Positions 26,413 to 34,009 of a stretch of DNA of 64,000 nt are shown piece after piece. The notes below the pieces were generated by a model, which was not told the origin of the DNA, did not search any database, and was given only the letters and a program-made list of their open reading frames with translations. Location of the stretch: positions 124,001 to 188,000 of the forward strand of contig NZ_JACEZT010000007.1 of assembly GCF_014042345.1 (NCBI RefSeq), written 5' to 3'. The DNA comes from Rugamonas brunnea. Lineage in GTDB: Bacteria > Pseudomonadota > Gammaproteobacteria > Burkholderiales > Burkholderiaceae_D. The position numbers were made by a program, and so were the translations under genes. The number at the start of each line of letters is the position of its first letter. The stretch's first letter is position 1.

Positions 26413-27447
26413 ATGAAAAAGACTGGACTGATGGCCACTAGCCTGGCTCTGGCGACTTTGGCAACGATGGCGAGTGCACCCGCGCACGCCTGGCAGCAAG
26501 AAACCCACCGCCGCATCGTACTGGATGCGGTGACCTTCATGAAGAACAATCCCGGCAGCACCAACTACGACAAGCTGGTGGCGGGCGTGACCCGGGCCGG
26601 CTACACCATCGACCAGTTCGCGCAGGCGCTGGGCCAGGGCGCCTACGACGTGGACGATTTCGCCGACACCTACATCTGCGGCGCCACCACCGGCAACTGC
26701 CAGATGGCGCCCGTGTGGGGCCTGGGCTCGGGCATCGTCAAGTACACCTCGTACTGGCACTTCCAGAACCACACGGCCGGCAAGGACGTGCACGGCAACC
26801 CGTTCGGCGGCTACAACTACGCCAAGCTGACCGTGGCCGGCGACATCGACAACATGGCCGCCAGCTGGCTGTACGGCGACTACCTCGACGACGGCGCCGG
26901 CGGCAACGGCGGCTGGTTCGGCGACGGCACCAAGTACAACAGCTACGGCCTGACGGAAGCGCACTACCGCTTCGGCGGCGTGTCCAGCAACAGCCAGTAC
27001 GCTGACTTCGAAACCATGCCGTTCCAGCCCATCGACAACCTGGGCCAGTACTGGTTCCAGCAATTCCTGTCGCAGCCGACGGCGCAAAGCCTGGGCTTCA
27101 CGCTGCACACCACCGACCTGCTGCAGCCCCACCACACCTGGACCACCTCGGCCAACAACCACGCCTCGTGGGAACAGTGGGTGCTGGACTACTACGACAC
27201 CGAGCACCTGAACGATCCGACGCTGGTGGCGGCGGCCATGGCCGACTTCACGCCGGTGGCGCCAACGGCCGTCGACATCCGTCCGCTGCTGACCCAGGGC
27301 GGCACCTACTCGTACGCCAACGGCGGCATCGTGTTGTCGTCCACCGACCAGAATGACCGCCGCCGCGTGGGCCAGCAGATGATTCCGCACTCGATCGCGA
27401 TGGTGGTCCATGTGCTGAACCGCGCCGCCGAGCGTCTGGCGAACTAA
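26413..27447 (+). CDS. Zinc-dependent phospholipase C-like exported protein
   Basis: A 344-residue protein with a signal peptide (ASAPAHA, about residue 25). The mature N-terminus AWQQETHRRIVLDAV places Trp and His as in the zinc phospholipase C/S1-P1 nuclease fold, where the N-terminal Trp and spaced His/Asp residues bind three metals (further candidates: HFQNHTA, HYRFGG, HHTW, NNHASWEQW). It is expected to be secreted and to split phospholipids. Being divergent from a Pho-controlled phosphatase, it likely supplies phosphate esters for it. The parvulin gene follows after only 5 bases. Confidence 0.75.
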   Translation: MKKTGLMATSLALATLATMASAPAHAWQQETHRRIVLDAVTFMKNNPGSTNYDKLVAGVTRAGYTIDQFAQALGQGAYDVDDFADTYICGATTGNCQMAPVWGLGSGIVKYTSYWHFQNHTAGKDVHGNPFGGYNYAKLTVAGDIDNMAASWLYGDYLDDGAGGNGGWFGDGTKYNSYGLTEAHYRFGGVSSNSQYADFETMPFQPIDNLGQYWFQQFLSQPTAQSLGFTLHTTDLLQPHHTWTTSANNHASWEQWVLDYYDTEHLNDPTLVAAAMADFTPVAPTAVDIRPLLTQGGTYSYANGGIVLSSTDQNDRRRVGQQMIPHSIAMVVHVLNRAAERLAN

Positions 27448-27452
27448 GCGCC

Positions 27453-28913
27453 ATGACGATCCGGACCACAGGCCGGCGCCCGCAGCTGCTGGCGCGCGCG
27501 CTGACGGCCGCGCTGGCGTTCGCCATGCCACTGGCGCCCGCGGTGTCGACCGCGTTCTTGCCCGCGTTGTTGCCCGTACTGCTGCCCGCGTTGGCGCCTA
27601 TGTCCGCGCAGGCGGCCGTGGCGTATCGCCTCAACGATCCGGCGCTGGCCGCGCGGATCGACGGTGCGCCCTTGCTCGCCTTCAGCGTGGATGCGCTGTG
27701 GCGCTCGGCGCGCCAGGCGGACGCCAAGGCCAGCCGCAGCGCGGCGCTGGAACAGGCCGTCGTCAACCGTCTGCTGGCCGGATCGGCGCGCAAGACCTAT
27801 GGTGAGGCCGCGCTGTTTGCCGGCCAGCGCGTCGCGTTCGCGCACGACGTGATGGTGGACGACCAGCTGGTCGCCATGCTGCGTGGCCTGTACGGCAAGG
27901 AGCTGGAACAGGCCATGCAGCGCCTGCCGGGCGGCAGCCTGGCCGGGCTGGTGACGGCGCAACCGGCCATCGCCCCGGCCGCGCTGGACGCCGTGTTCGG
28001 CCGCCCCGGCCAGTTGCGGCTCGAGTACGCGCTCGACGCCGGGCAACTGGCGCGCGCGCAGGACATCGTGGTGCTGCGCTACCAGCTGCCGCAAGGGCCG
28101 GCCGGCGCCATCACGCTGGCCGATGTCTACCGGCGCCAGAACGTGCAGGGCAGGGTGGCGCTGTTCGCGCGCCAGTCCACGCATCTGCAACAGCAAGCCA
28201 GGCTGGCGCTGGCGGCGCTGTATGTGCAGCACTGGAGCACCCAGCGCTTCGGCGCGGCCACCGTGGCCGACCTGCGGCGCGTGCTCGATGAGCAGGACAC
28301 GGTGCAAGCCTTGCAGCAGTTGCACGGCATCGGCAATGACATCGACGCGGGCAGCCCCGTCGTCAAACAATTGTCGGCGCAGGTGAGCGGCGCCGAGATC
28401 GCGGAATACTACCGGCGCCACCGCGAGGAATTCCGCCGCATCGAGAAAGTGAAGGCACGCCACATCCGCCTGCCGGACGAGCGCACCGCGCAGATGGTGG
28501 CCGGCCAATTGTCCGGCGGCGCCGACTTTGGCGCGCTGGCGCGCCGCTACTCGTCCGCCGCCGACAGCCAGACTGGCGGCGAACTGGGATGGCTGCAGCA
28601 CAGCGGCACGCCGGACTGGCTGGCGCAACTGGCGTTCGCGCAGGCCGAAGGCCAGGTCTCGCATCCGATCCGCAGCCCGGTGGGGCCGAACGACAAGGCC
28701 GTGTGGGAGATCGTGCTGGTCGACCAGCGGGTGGACGGCTACCAGGACCCCGCATCGGAGACGGTGCGCTACGTCGCCACCAATGCCGTCGCGCGCGAGA
28801 AGGCGGCGGCCCAACTGGCCGCGTTGCGCCAGCGCCTGCTCGGCACGGCCCGCATCGACATCAACCGCAGCCTGCTTGATCAGCCGCTGCATGTGCTGGA
28901 GTCGCGTTCGTGA
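27453..28913 (+). CDS. Parvulin-type peptidyl-prolyl isomerase, exported
   Basis: A 486-residue protein with a long hydrophobic Ala/Leu/Pro-rich leader (residues about 12-51). A poorly conserved middle part follows, then a parvulin domain at about residues 325-430 recognisable by VKARHIRLPDE, GADFGALARRYS and TGGELGWLQ. It probably acts in the periplasm like SurA/PrsA in folding secreted proteins. The 5-base spacing from the phospholipase gene suggests a dedicated foldase for it. The start codon has a poor ribosome-binding sequence, consistent with coupling to the upstream gene. Its stop overlaps the GTG of the next gene. Confidence 0.82.
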   Translation: MTIRTTGRRPQLLARALTAALAFAMPLAPAVSTAFLPALLPVLLPALAPMSAQAAVAYRLNDPALAARIDGAPLLAFSVDALWRSARQADAKASRSAALEQAVVNRLLAGSARKTYGEAALFAGQRVAFAHDVMVDDQLVAMLRGLYGKELEQAMQRLPGGSLAGLVTAQPAIAPAALDAVFGRPGQLRLEYALDAGQLARAQDIVVLRYQLPQGPAGAITLADVYRRQNVQGRVALFARQSTHLQQQARLALAALYVQHWSTQRFGAATVADLRRVLDEQDTVQALQQLHGIGNDIDAGSPVVKQLSAQVSGAEIAEYYRRHREEFRRIEKVKARHIRLPDERTAQMVAGQLSGGADFGALARRYSSAADSQTGGELGWLQHSGTPDWLAQLAFAQAEGQVSHPIRSPVGPNDKAVWEIVLVDQRVDGYQDPASETVRYVATNAVAREKAAAQLAALRQRLLGTARIDINRSLLDQPLHVLESRS

Positions 28914-29479
28914 GGCGCCATGTGATCCTGGCCGCCGTTGTGGCGGCCATGGCGGCCGGCTGGGTAGCGTGGCCCTCCATCGCCCGGCAGGCCGGTCTGG
29001 CCGGCGACGCCGGCGCCGCGCCTGCGCGTGCGGGTAGCGCGGCTGGAAACGAAGGTGGCCGCCAGTGGTTCGAGGCCGTCCCGGAGCGCGACGCGCAGTT
29101 GCAGAGGGTGCCGTTGACGCCCGTCGACAGCAGCAGTTCCGCGTGGCTCAGCATGGCCGACGCGCGCGAACATGGCGACGCGCGCACGCCACCGCTCCAG
29201 CGCGACGAAGCCCGCACGCCACCAACGGCGGCGGAATTGGCAGACCCGAAAGCCTACCAACAGTACCAGCAGGGGCAGCAAATGCGCGTGCTGGGCGCGT
29301 TCGCGGACGCGGCGGCGGCGGAGTTGCCGCGCTTGTACGCCGACGTCGAGCGCGGCCGCGCGGCTGGGGTGCCGGAGGAGCAAATCGCCAAGGCGGAGGA
29401 GAAGATACGGCGCATCGAGCAGCAGCGCCGCCTCATCCTGCGCGATCATCCGGAGCTTGAACGCGCGGCGCCACACTGA
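28910..29479 (+). CDS. Membrane-anchored protein of unknown function
   Basis: A 189-residue protein beginning with GTG that overlaps the parvulin stop (GTGA). One N-terminal hydrophobic segment (residues about 4-24) is followed by an Ala/Pro/Asp-rich linker and a charged helical C-terminal third (about 112-189) ending RDHPELERAAPH. Topology resembles a lipase-chaperone: anchor, linker, helical arm. The lipase chaperone signature was not found. As third gene after phospholipase and parvulin, a role in folding or export is plausible. A divergent copy of its last 15 codons occurs at 34039-34092 across the AT-rich island. Confidence 0.75.
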   Translation: MRRHVILAAVVAAMAAGWVAWPSIARQAGLAGDAGAAPARAGSAAGNEGGRQWFEAVPERDAQLQRVPLTPVDSSSSAWLSMADAREHGDARTPPLQRDEARTPPTAAELADPKAYQQYQQGQQMRVLGAFADAAAAELPRLYADVERGRAAGVPEEQIAKAEEKIRRIEQQRRLILRDHPELERAAPH

Positions 29480-29793
29480 AACGAGGAGGGCATACGCGGT
29501 TTCGGGTGAGCCCATGTGTGGGCTTTGGGGGGGGAGGGGCGGAGTGCAAAAAAATCGCCCCGGTCTAATTCGGTCGGATTTGGGCGAATCGGATCTAATC
29601 GAGTCTGAAAACCCCAAGTGCAAGTCTAAATCGGTCTAATAAATCGGGGCGAAAATCTAATTCGGTCGCATTTTTAGCATAAAAATCTAAAGCACACTAA
29701 AAATTCCTTCCTGGCGGCAAAGTTTAGACCAATTCCGCCATCCCTTCTCCGGACCTACTCTGATTCAACCTAACGGTCGCATATTCTGTGAGT
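29480..29793. repeat. Left edge of the AT-rich island: cluster of TCTAA-type short repeats
   Basis: No gene is seen. The segment contains a G8 run (29527-29534) and then a cluster of short repeats around TCTAAT(T)CGG: an exact 13-bp direct repeat at 29564-29576 and 29656-29668, related words near 29592, 29623, 29634 and 29686, and an inverted one near 29721. TCGCCCCG (29555-29562) and CGGGGCGA (29645-29652) form an 8-bp inverted repeat enclosing most of them. The layout recalls protein-binding iterons or an attachment region; function unknown. Confidence 0.6.
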
Positions 29794-29869
29794 GTGACAA
29801 AGTGTGAATTTTTCTGTTTGGCAACCTGCTATCCTTCCCACGGACCGCACTCCGCCAAGGGTGGACATC
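29794..29869 (+). repeat. Promoter-like direct repeat, copy 1
   Basis: This 76-base segment aligns by eye with 34143-34218 with almost no gaps (shared blocks GTGACAAAG, CTGCTATCCT, then a GG-rich tail). Both copies lie just upstream of a gene (HNH protein here, secreted protein there), so they are probably duplicated promoter regions. Since the repeat is non-coding in copy 2, the longer reading of the HNH gene through this segment is rejected. Confidence 0.6.
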
Positions 29870-29880
29870 TGATATTCCGA

Positions 29881-30240
29881 ATGACAACCGAACTTACAGG
29901 TATGGATCAAGCCCTCCTCATTCGCACAGCTGCAAGCTGGAAAATTCCACGAGCTCTCGCGTTGCAGGTTATGGAGCGCGACACGCAATGCATTTACTGT
30001 CAGCTAATCTTTACCTGGCCGCTGACGGAGCGAGCAACGTGCCCTTCATGGGAGCATATCGTCAACGACATATCAATGATCAGTTTGGAGAATATCGGGT
30101 TGTGTTGCGTTCGTTGCAACGCCAGTAAAGGTAAAAAGTCTCTTCAGGTCTGGCTCAAGTCGAAGTATTGTGAAGCGCGGGGAATCACTAGCTCTTCTAT
30201 CTCAACAGTCGCAAGCACTACATTGCGTAAATGCGATTAA
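29881..30240 (+). CDS. HNH endonuclease-like protein
   Basis: A 119-residue protein with an HNH/zinc-type core: CIYC (about residues 37-40), PSWEHIVND (the H of HNH), ISLENIGLCCVRCNASKGKK (central N and second Cys pair). Such folds cut DNA or RNA; targets cannot be read. The ATG at 29881 is chosen because the upstream extension lies in a duplicated promoter-like repeat. Codon use is clearly more AT-rich than in the flanking genes. It is a compact stand-alone protein, so it could be a restriction-type or mobile-element nuclease or an old toxin domain. Confidence 0.75.
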   Translation: MTTELTGMDQALLIRTAASWKIPRALALQVMERDTQCIYCQLIFTWPLTERATCPSWEHIVNDISMISLENIGLCCVRCNASKGKKSLQVWLKSKYCEARGITSSSISTVASTTLRKCD

Positions 30241-30289
30241 GAGCGCTATACAAAAGACATCTGCTTACCACTTTATTCTTGTCGCCTGT

Positions 30290-30304
30290 CGGCCACAAGC
30301 CGCC
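30290..30304 (+). repeat. Island spacer motif, copy A
   Basis: CGGCCACAAGCCGCC, the first of six related 15-base words (consensus cGGCCAgrAgcsGmC) found once in each gap between successive island genes. This copy precedes the 92-residue protein gene by 23 bases. Confidence 0.6.
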
Positions 30305-30327
30305 ACTCGGAAATAAGGTTAGTATTA

Positions 30328-30606
30328 ATGGTTCGACTCGATTGTTCTGGCGTTACCTTCGGCTCTCAGCTTGATGAGCGGCATCTGTTCGAGTGGGCTA
30401 TGCAAATTCCGGGCATCGTCCGATGGGAGCAAGATACACTTGTCGTGAAATCATTGAACTTGAGTCAAGCGTCTCTAAGAGATTTGGTGGCGCTCTTTTC
30501 TCGATACCAGATTCCCATGAATCAGCTTGCACAATTTAGAAATGCCAAGAACGAAGCATGGTTCGCTTCTCCGCAGACGTACTGGCACACAAGAGTTTTC
30601 GGATAG
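30328..30606 (+). CDS. Hypothetical 92-residue protein
   Basis: I do not recognise this protein. It has no signal peptide or membrane segment; it begins MVRLDCSGVTFGSQ and has two amphipathic helices and several Trp residues (YWHTRVFG at the end). Base composition is AT-rich compared with the chromosome backbone. It lies between spacer copies A and B on the same strand as all island genes. Size and charge would fit an immunity-type or toxin-antitoxin protein, but no family match is claimed. Confidence 0.6.
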   Translation: MVRLDCSGVTFGSQLDERHLFEWAMQIPGIVRWEQDTLVVKSLNLSQASLRDLVALFSRYQIPMNQLAQFRNAKNEAWFASPQTYWHTRVFG

Positions 30607-30614
30607 GCTGTAAC

Positions 30615-30629
30615 CGGCCAGAAGCCGCC
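30615..30629 (+). repeat. Island spacer motif, copy B
   Basis: CGGCCAGAAGCCGCC, differing from copy A at one position; located between the 92-residue and 156-residue protein genes. Confidence 0.6.
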
Positions 30630-30661
30630 CGTCACCTAAATCAAGATCTTTGGAGAGAGTT

Positions 30662-31132
30662 TTGAAAGTTTCGCAATTTCTTGTAGCAGCTTTGCTTGTC
30701 ACGTCGTGCGGCATGGCGCTGCCTCAAATCGGTTGGGCGGCTCCTGCGCCGGTAATTTCGTTTTCCACGAAATTTGGGGGCGTTGATTTCCTCTTCACGG
30801 AGGACGCTGGGCGCAAAGCGGAGGCAGATGGAAGTAATTTTCAAAATGCCATCCGTGAAGTTGGCTTTGAGCTTCTTTCTGCGATCGGGACTGCAGCCAA
30901 ATCATCGCCAGGCGTTCAAGCACTTTTGATTGATGGCATTAAGTACAAAGACAAGAAATCTTTCGTCTTGCTCGGAATAATCATTGATGGGAAGTTCCAG
31001 TCACTCAATTTCAATGGAAAGCCTTCAGATCAGTCTGTAGGAAGATTTCTTGATGAATTGGAGAAGAATCGAATAGTTGTGCTTCGTAGCGCTGGCACTC
31101 CTGGTGTTGAGCTGTTCAACGCAGAGAAATAA
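30662..31132 (+). CDS. Exported hypothetical protein, 156 residues
   Basis: Begins with TTG at 30662, chosen because GGAGAG lies 4-9 bases upstream. The N-terminus is a signal peptide (KVSQFLVAALLVTSCGMALPQ, cleavage near GWAA); a Cys at about residue 16 is a weak lipobox candidate. The mature part has no motif I recognise; it alternates strands and helices and ends GVELFNAEK. AT-rich island gene between spacer copies B and C. Function unknown; location is periplasm or outer envelope. Confidence 0.6.
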   Translation: MKVSQFLVAALLVTSCGMALPQIGWAAPAPVISFSTKFGGVDFLFTEDAGRKAEADGSNFQNAIREVGFELLSAIGTAAKSSPGVQALLIDGIKYKDKKSFVLLGIIIDGKFQSLNFNGKPSDQSVGRFLDELEKNRIVVLRSAGTPGVELFNAEK

Positions 31133-31141
31133 TTCCGTTGT

Positions 31142-31156
31142 CGGCCAGAAGAGGAC
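31142..31156 (+). repeat. Island spacer motif, copy C
   Basis: CGGCCAGAAGAGGAC; 10 bases after the preceding stop codon and 38 bases before the next gene. Confidence 0.6.
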
Positions 31157-31193
31157 CTTTTCCAAAATATTGAATTAGTTTCCCGGAGTATTT

Positions 31194-31592
31194 GTGAGGA
31201 TTTCCAAGTTTTTTCTTCTTTTTGCCATGGCACTGATTGTACCTATGGCATCAACAGCAAAGACTCAACCGGTCCTTCCTAAGCAAGTTTGTGACGACCT
31301 TGGTATTGAAATTTGCAATGTAAGTAGCGTTGATGCATTTTCGGAGATCGACCTCAACGGCGACGGAGCAAAGGAGGTTCTCTTCGCCTATAGTGGTGGG
31401 GCGTGTGGGGAACAGCATTGGATCTACACTCAGAGAAATTCAAAATGGGTTGAGATTGCAAACTGGTGTGGCATGGATGGCGGTGGTTATAAGGTGCTTT
31501 CGGTGACCCATAATGGCTTCTTGGACATTGACACACTTTTCGGCGTCATTCGCTTTGATGGGAAGCAATACACGAAGAAGACGAAAAAGTAA
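31194..31592 (+). CDS. Exported hypothetical protein with a Ca-binding-like loop
   Basis: A 132-residue protein starting with GTG (GGAG upstream). The signal peptide is at residues 1-22 (FFLLFAMALIVPMASTA). The sequence EIDLNGDGAKEVLFAY (about residues 52-67) looks like an FG-GAP/VCBS-type DxNxDG calcium loop, and four Cys residues suggest disulfides. Likely periplasmic. I cannot assign a function. AT-rich; between spacer copies C and D. Confidence 0.62.
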   Translation: MRISKFFLLFAMALIVPMASTAKTQPVLPKQVCDDLGIEICNVSSVDAFSEIDLNGDGAKEVLFAYSGGACGEQHWIYTQRNSKWVEIANWCGMDGGGYKVLSVTHNGFLDIDTLFGVIRFDGKQYTKKTKK

Positions 31593-31611
31593 CGCACGCG
31601 CCGGCTCCTGC

Positions 31612-31626
31612 TGGCCAGGAACGGAC
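31612..31626 (+). repeat. Island spacer motif, copy D
   Basis: TGGCCAGGAACGGAC. It is overlapped by the imperfect palindrome TCCTGCTGGCCAGGA (31606-31620). Confidence 0.55.
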
Positions 31627-31703
31627 GGTCGTGTTGCCAATGGCAATTTGCCGGTGAGTACACTCTGAATCTTGGGTCTTTCAATGGACATTTCTGCCTA
31701 GAC

Positions 31704-32105
31704 ATGCGCAAGCCTTTTCTAGACGAGATATACCGGCTCGGCGGGGATCCGTCCGACGAGGTATGGAATTGGTTAATCACGCGCGGACCACATGGCGCGG
31801 ATTTCACCTGGGGTCAGACACGGGACGAACCCGCAGGATTTGCCGGCGTCGAACTGCTCACAAAGTTTGTCGCAGAGATGGAAGCATCGGTGCCGAATTT
31901 TCGGCGCCGTACACAGGAGGCCGTACGAATAGGCATGCGATCGACAATGCCCATAATGGTGAGGACCGCGATCCAGGTCGCAGCAGTGGTAGGAGGCGAA
32001 GAGGAACTCAGGCTGGTAAAGCAATTAGTGCAGAGCGATGAGGCTGACGTGGCGAGCGATGCGCGAGCATGCGCCTTTTATTTGAAACGAGTTCTACGTG
32101 GTTGA
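31704..32105 (+). CDS. Hypothetical 133-residue protein
   Basis: A soluble, mostly helical protein. The C-terminal half (EELRLVKQLVQSDEADVASDARACAFYLKRVLRG) resembles a HEAT-like pair of helices. No signal peptide and no catalytic motif. I do not recognise a family. It lies between spacer copies D and E in the AT-rich island. Start at the ATG 31704; no strong ribosome-binding sequence is visible. Could be an adaptor or immunity-type protein; that is speculation. Confidence 0.55.
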   Translation: MRKPFLDEIYRLGGDPSDEVWNWLITRGPHGADFTWGQTRDEPAGFAGVELLTKFVAEMEASVPNFRRRTQEAVRIGMRSTMPIMVRTAIQVAAVVGGEEELRLVKQLVQSDEADVASDARACAFYLKRVLRG

Positions 32106-32163
32106 AGAGGACATTCGGATTGTACTGCGGGGGCCTGTAGTTGCTGACGAACGATGCCTCCAA

Positions 32164-32178
32164 CGGCCAGGAGCGGCC
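32164..32178 (+). repeat. Island spacer motif, copy E
   Basis: CGGCCAGGAGCGGCC, itself nearly a CGGCC...GGCCG hairpin, located 33 bases upstream of the broken phosphatase gene. Confidence 0.6.
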
Positions 32179-32211
32179 GGTCAACTATTTTTTGGCACTT
32201 AGGATTTTAAA

Positions 32212-32535
32212 TTGAAGCGTGCATTGTTTCTCTGTTCTCAGAATCGTCTGCGAAGTCCCACAGCCGAGCACATATTCGCAAGCTGGCCTGATGTCGAAAC
32301 TGACTCCGCTGGGTTGGGTGGCGATGCATCTGTACCGCTGTCCAACGAGCAGATTGAGTAGGCCAACATCATATTTGTCATGGAAAAGGCGCATCGAAAT
32401 CGTCTCTCTTCGAAATTTCGTTCGCATTTGAACGGCAAGCGGATCATATGCCTGGACATTCCGGACGACTATGAGTACATGCAGCCTGAACTCATTAAGC
32501 TGTTGGAAGTAAAAGCAGGTCGCTTCCTGCGATAA
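32212..32535 (+). pseudogene. Low-molecular-weight protein tyrosine phosphatase homologue with one in-frame amber codon
   Basis: Reading from TTG 32212 (AGGA upstream) gives 107 codons in one frame to TAA 32533-32535, interrupted only by TAG at codon 50 (32359-32361). The product would be a small tyrosine phosphatase: CSQNRLRS carries the C-x5-R active site at residues 8-14, and the second half has FVMEKAHRNRL and CLDIPDDYEYM, family blocks from memory. In relatives the stop position is usually Trp (W-A-D), so one TGG to TAG change explains it. Length matches the family. An opposite-strand reading over this stretch (32185-32559) is a shadow. It may be a recent pseudogene, a suppressed stop or a sequencing error. 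Confidence 0.8.
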
Positions 32536-32552
32536 CCGGAAGAGGCGCCATG

Positions 32553-32567
32553 CGGCCAAAACCGGCC
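32553..32567 (+). repeat. Island spacer motif, copy F
   Basis: CGGCCAAAACCGGCC, a GGCC/GGCC inverted word, after the broken phosphatase gene and before the FRG-domain gene. Confidence 0.55.
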
Positions 32568-32677
32568 CCTAAGTCGTCCGAATTTCATAAGGTAGAAAAA
32601 ATATCTTATAAACGTTCCTTTTTGCTGCCAATGACGCACGTAGACTTGTATAGGATATTGCTGAAGAAATGTAATTT

Positions 32678-33373
32678 ATGGAAAAGATAACCATTGACTC
32701 ATTTTTGTCGTTTGTTAAAGAGATTGATATATTCGACCTTCTCGTAAATCATGTAGTGTTCCGTGGGCAGCCTGTTCCGGGCAATCTACTTCCAGGTGTA
32801 GCTCGAAAAAATAATACTACTGATACAACGAGTGACGAAAAGAAAATCCTTGAACAACTTCGTCTTCAGGGCGCATCTTTGCTCCCTTATCATGACGAGT
32901 CTGACCTGGGTCTTTTGGTCCGTGCGCAGCATTTTAAGCTAAAAACGAGACTTCTTGATTGGACAATCAATCCTCTTGTGGCGTTGTATTTCGCCTGTAG
33001 TGATCCTGGTTCCAGTGATGTTTATGTTTACGCGTTGATAGCAGATAATCTTTTGGCTAGCAATATTTACAACGATGATCCATTTAAAGCTGCGAAAACT
33101 AGGGTATTTCAGCCAAGAATGAATAATGCTCGAATAGTAGCGCAACATGGATGGTTCACGCTGCATCGATATTCCCGTAGCACAAAAATGTTTGTTCCGC
33201 TTGAAATGAATAGTGAAATAAAAAAGAATTTATATGAATATAGAATTCCTTGTTCGCAAAAAGCTCAAATGCTAGTGTCTCTAGATCGTCTCGGAATCAA
33301 TGCTAAATCGTTATTTCCTGATTTCGAGGGAATTTGTCAGCATTTAAACTGGCAACATAACCACCTTGTTTAG
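32678..33373 (+). CDS. FRG domain-containing protein
   Basis: A 231-residue soluble protein with the defining FRG pattern: VFRGQPVPGNLLPGVAR (about residues 27-43), RAQHFKLKTRLLDWTINPLVALYFAC (about 83-108) and NNARIVAQHGWFTLH (about 149-163). FRG proteins are of unknown biochemical function and often lie in genomic islands and near phage-defence genes. It is strikingly AT-rich, the lowest GC in the window by eye, arguing for transfer. The start ATG 32678 has a weak upstream AAGAAATG. No obvious partner gene is adjacent. Confidence 0.85.
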   Translation: MEKITIDSFLSFVKEIDIFDLLVNHVVFRGQPVPGNLLPGVARKNNTTDTTSDEKKILEQLRLQGASLLPYHDESDLGLLVRAQHFKLKTRLLDWTINPLVALYFACSDPGSSDVYVYALIADNLLASNIYNDDPFKAAKTRVFQPRMNNARIVAQHGWFTLHRYSRSTKMFVPLEMNSEIKKNLYEYRIPCSQKAQMLVSLDRLGINAKSLFPDFEGICQHLNWQHNHLV

Positions 33374-33418
33374 TGGTTATTCCTATTGATAAACTTTCGC
33401 TTTGGGGCGTTAACGGAC

Positions 33419-33452
33419 CTTATAACGCGTCGCGGATCTTATAACGCGTCGC
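33419..33452 (+). repeat. Short tandem repeat downstream of the FRG gene
   Basis: The 15-mer CTTATAACGCGTCGC occurs at 33419-33433 and again at 33438-33452 (19-base period). The surrounding 227-base gap has no gene. Confidence 0.7.
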
Positions 33453-33494
33453 AATTCGCGTCAGAGGCAGCCGCGTCGGTGTCAGCTCCAGCAA

Positions 33495-33519
33495 TCTGCC
33501 AAATGGCGCGTTGCCGGAA
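33495..33519 (+). repeat. Left inverted repeat flanking the 135-residue protein gene
   Basis: Reverse complement of 34010-34034 with 22 of 25 positions matching (19 of 21 in the core 33499-33519). Together they bracket about 540 bases holding one ORF. Confidence 0.75.
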
Positions 33520-33600
33520 ATGAACCCGTTGCGTCGATATTTTTAGGAACTGCTCTCGAGACTTTTAGATGTTGCTAGTTTTCGGAAAATAGAATGGCCT

Positions 33601-34008
33601 ATGAGCTACTTCATGACTATTTCGGGCGCGATATCAGCCGTCCCGGCGATCGACGGTATCGAGCTATTGTTGGCCGATGACGCACAGAAATATATAAAAT
33701 CTTTGGCCAATGAGCTTGCATGCCTGGATGGAACGCCCGTTCACCTGGTCCATGACTGCGAAACGGGTACCAGCGACGTGGTTATCGCTGATCTCGAAAA
33801 TGCACTTCTTGACGGCAAGGAAGTGTACGACCTGCCAGCCGCTCGAATTTTGCAAGCGTGCTTTGACAACGGATTGAGCTTTCGAATTTGGTGGGCAAAT
33901 AACGACCGGGACGCCTATATTTCCAATGCTTTGCCAGTATCTGATCTGAGGAAAACTTTTGAGGCCATAAAGGCACATCGCGGCGCAATATGGGGCGTGT
34001 CGGGGTAA
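33601..34008 (+). CDS. Hypothetical 135-residue protein inside an inverted-repeat-bounded segment
   Basis: A soluble acidic protein (begins MSYFMTISGAIS; FRIWWANNDRDAY near residue 97). No recognised domain, signal peptide or membrane segment. It is not a transposase. Its stop lies 2 bases before the right inverted repeat and its start 82 bases after the left one, so the gene is neatly framed by the repeats. Size and charge would suit an immunity-type protein, but this is a guess. Composition is AT-richer than the backbone but less than the FRG gene. Confidence 0.55.
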   Translation: MSYFMTISGAISAVPAIDGIELLLADDAQKYIKSLANELACLDGTPVHLVHDCETGTSDVVIADLENALLDGKEVYDLPAARILQACFDNGLSFRIWWANNDRDAYISNALPVSDLRKTFEAIKAHRGAIWGVSG

Positions 34009-34009
34009 A

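Noticed and set aside
29527-29534. G8 run as a phase-variable tract
   Set aside because: It lies outside any gene and is not positioned in a recognisable promoter spacer.
29788-29880. N-terminal extension of the HNH protein from a GTG at 29788
   Set aside because: This stretch is homologous to the non-coding segment 34143-34218, so it is more likely a promoter region; the ATG at 29881 is preferred.
32185-32559. Minus-strand 124-codon frame in the island
   Set aside because: It is antisense to the phosphatase frame whose active-site motif, length and conserved blocks are on the + strand.
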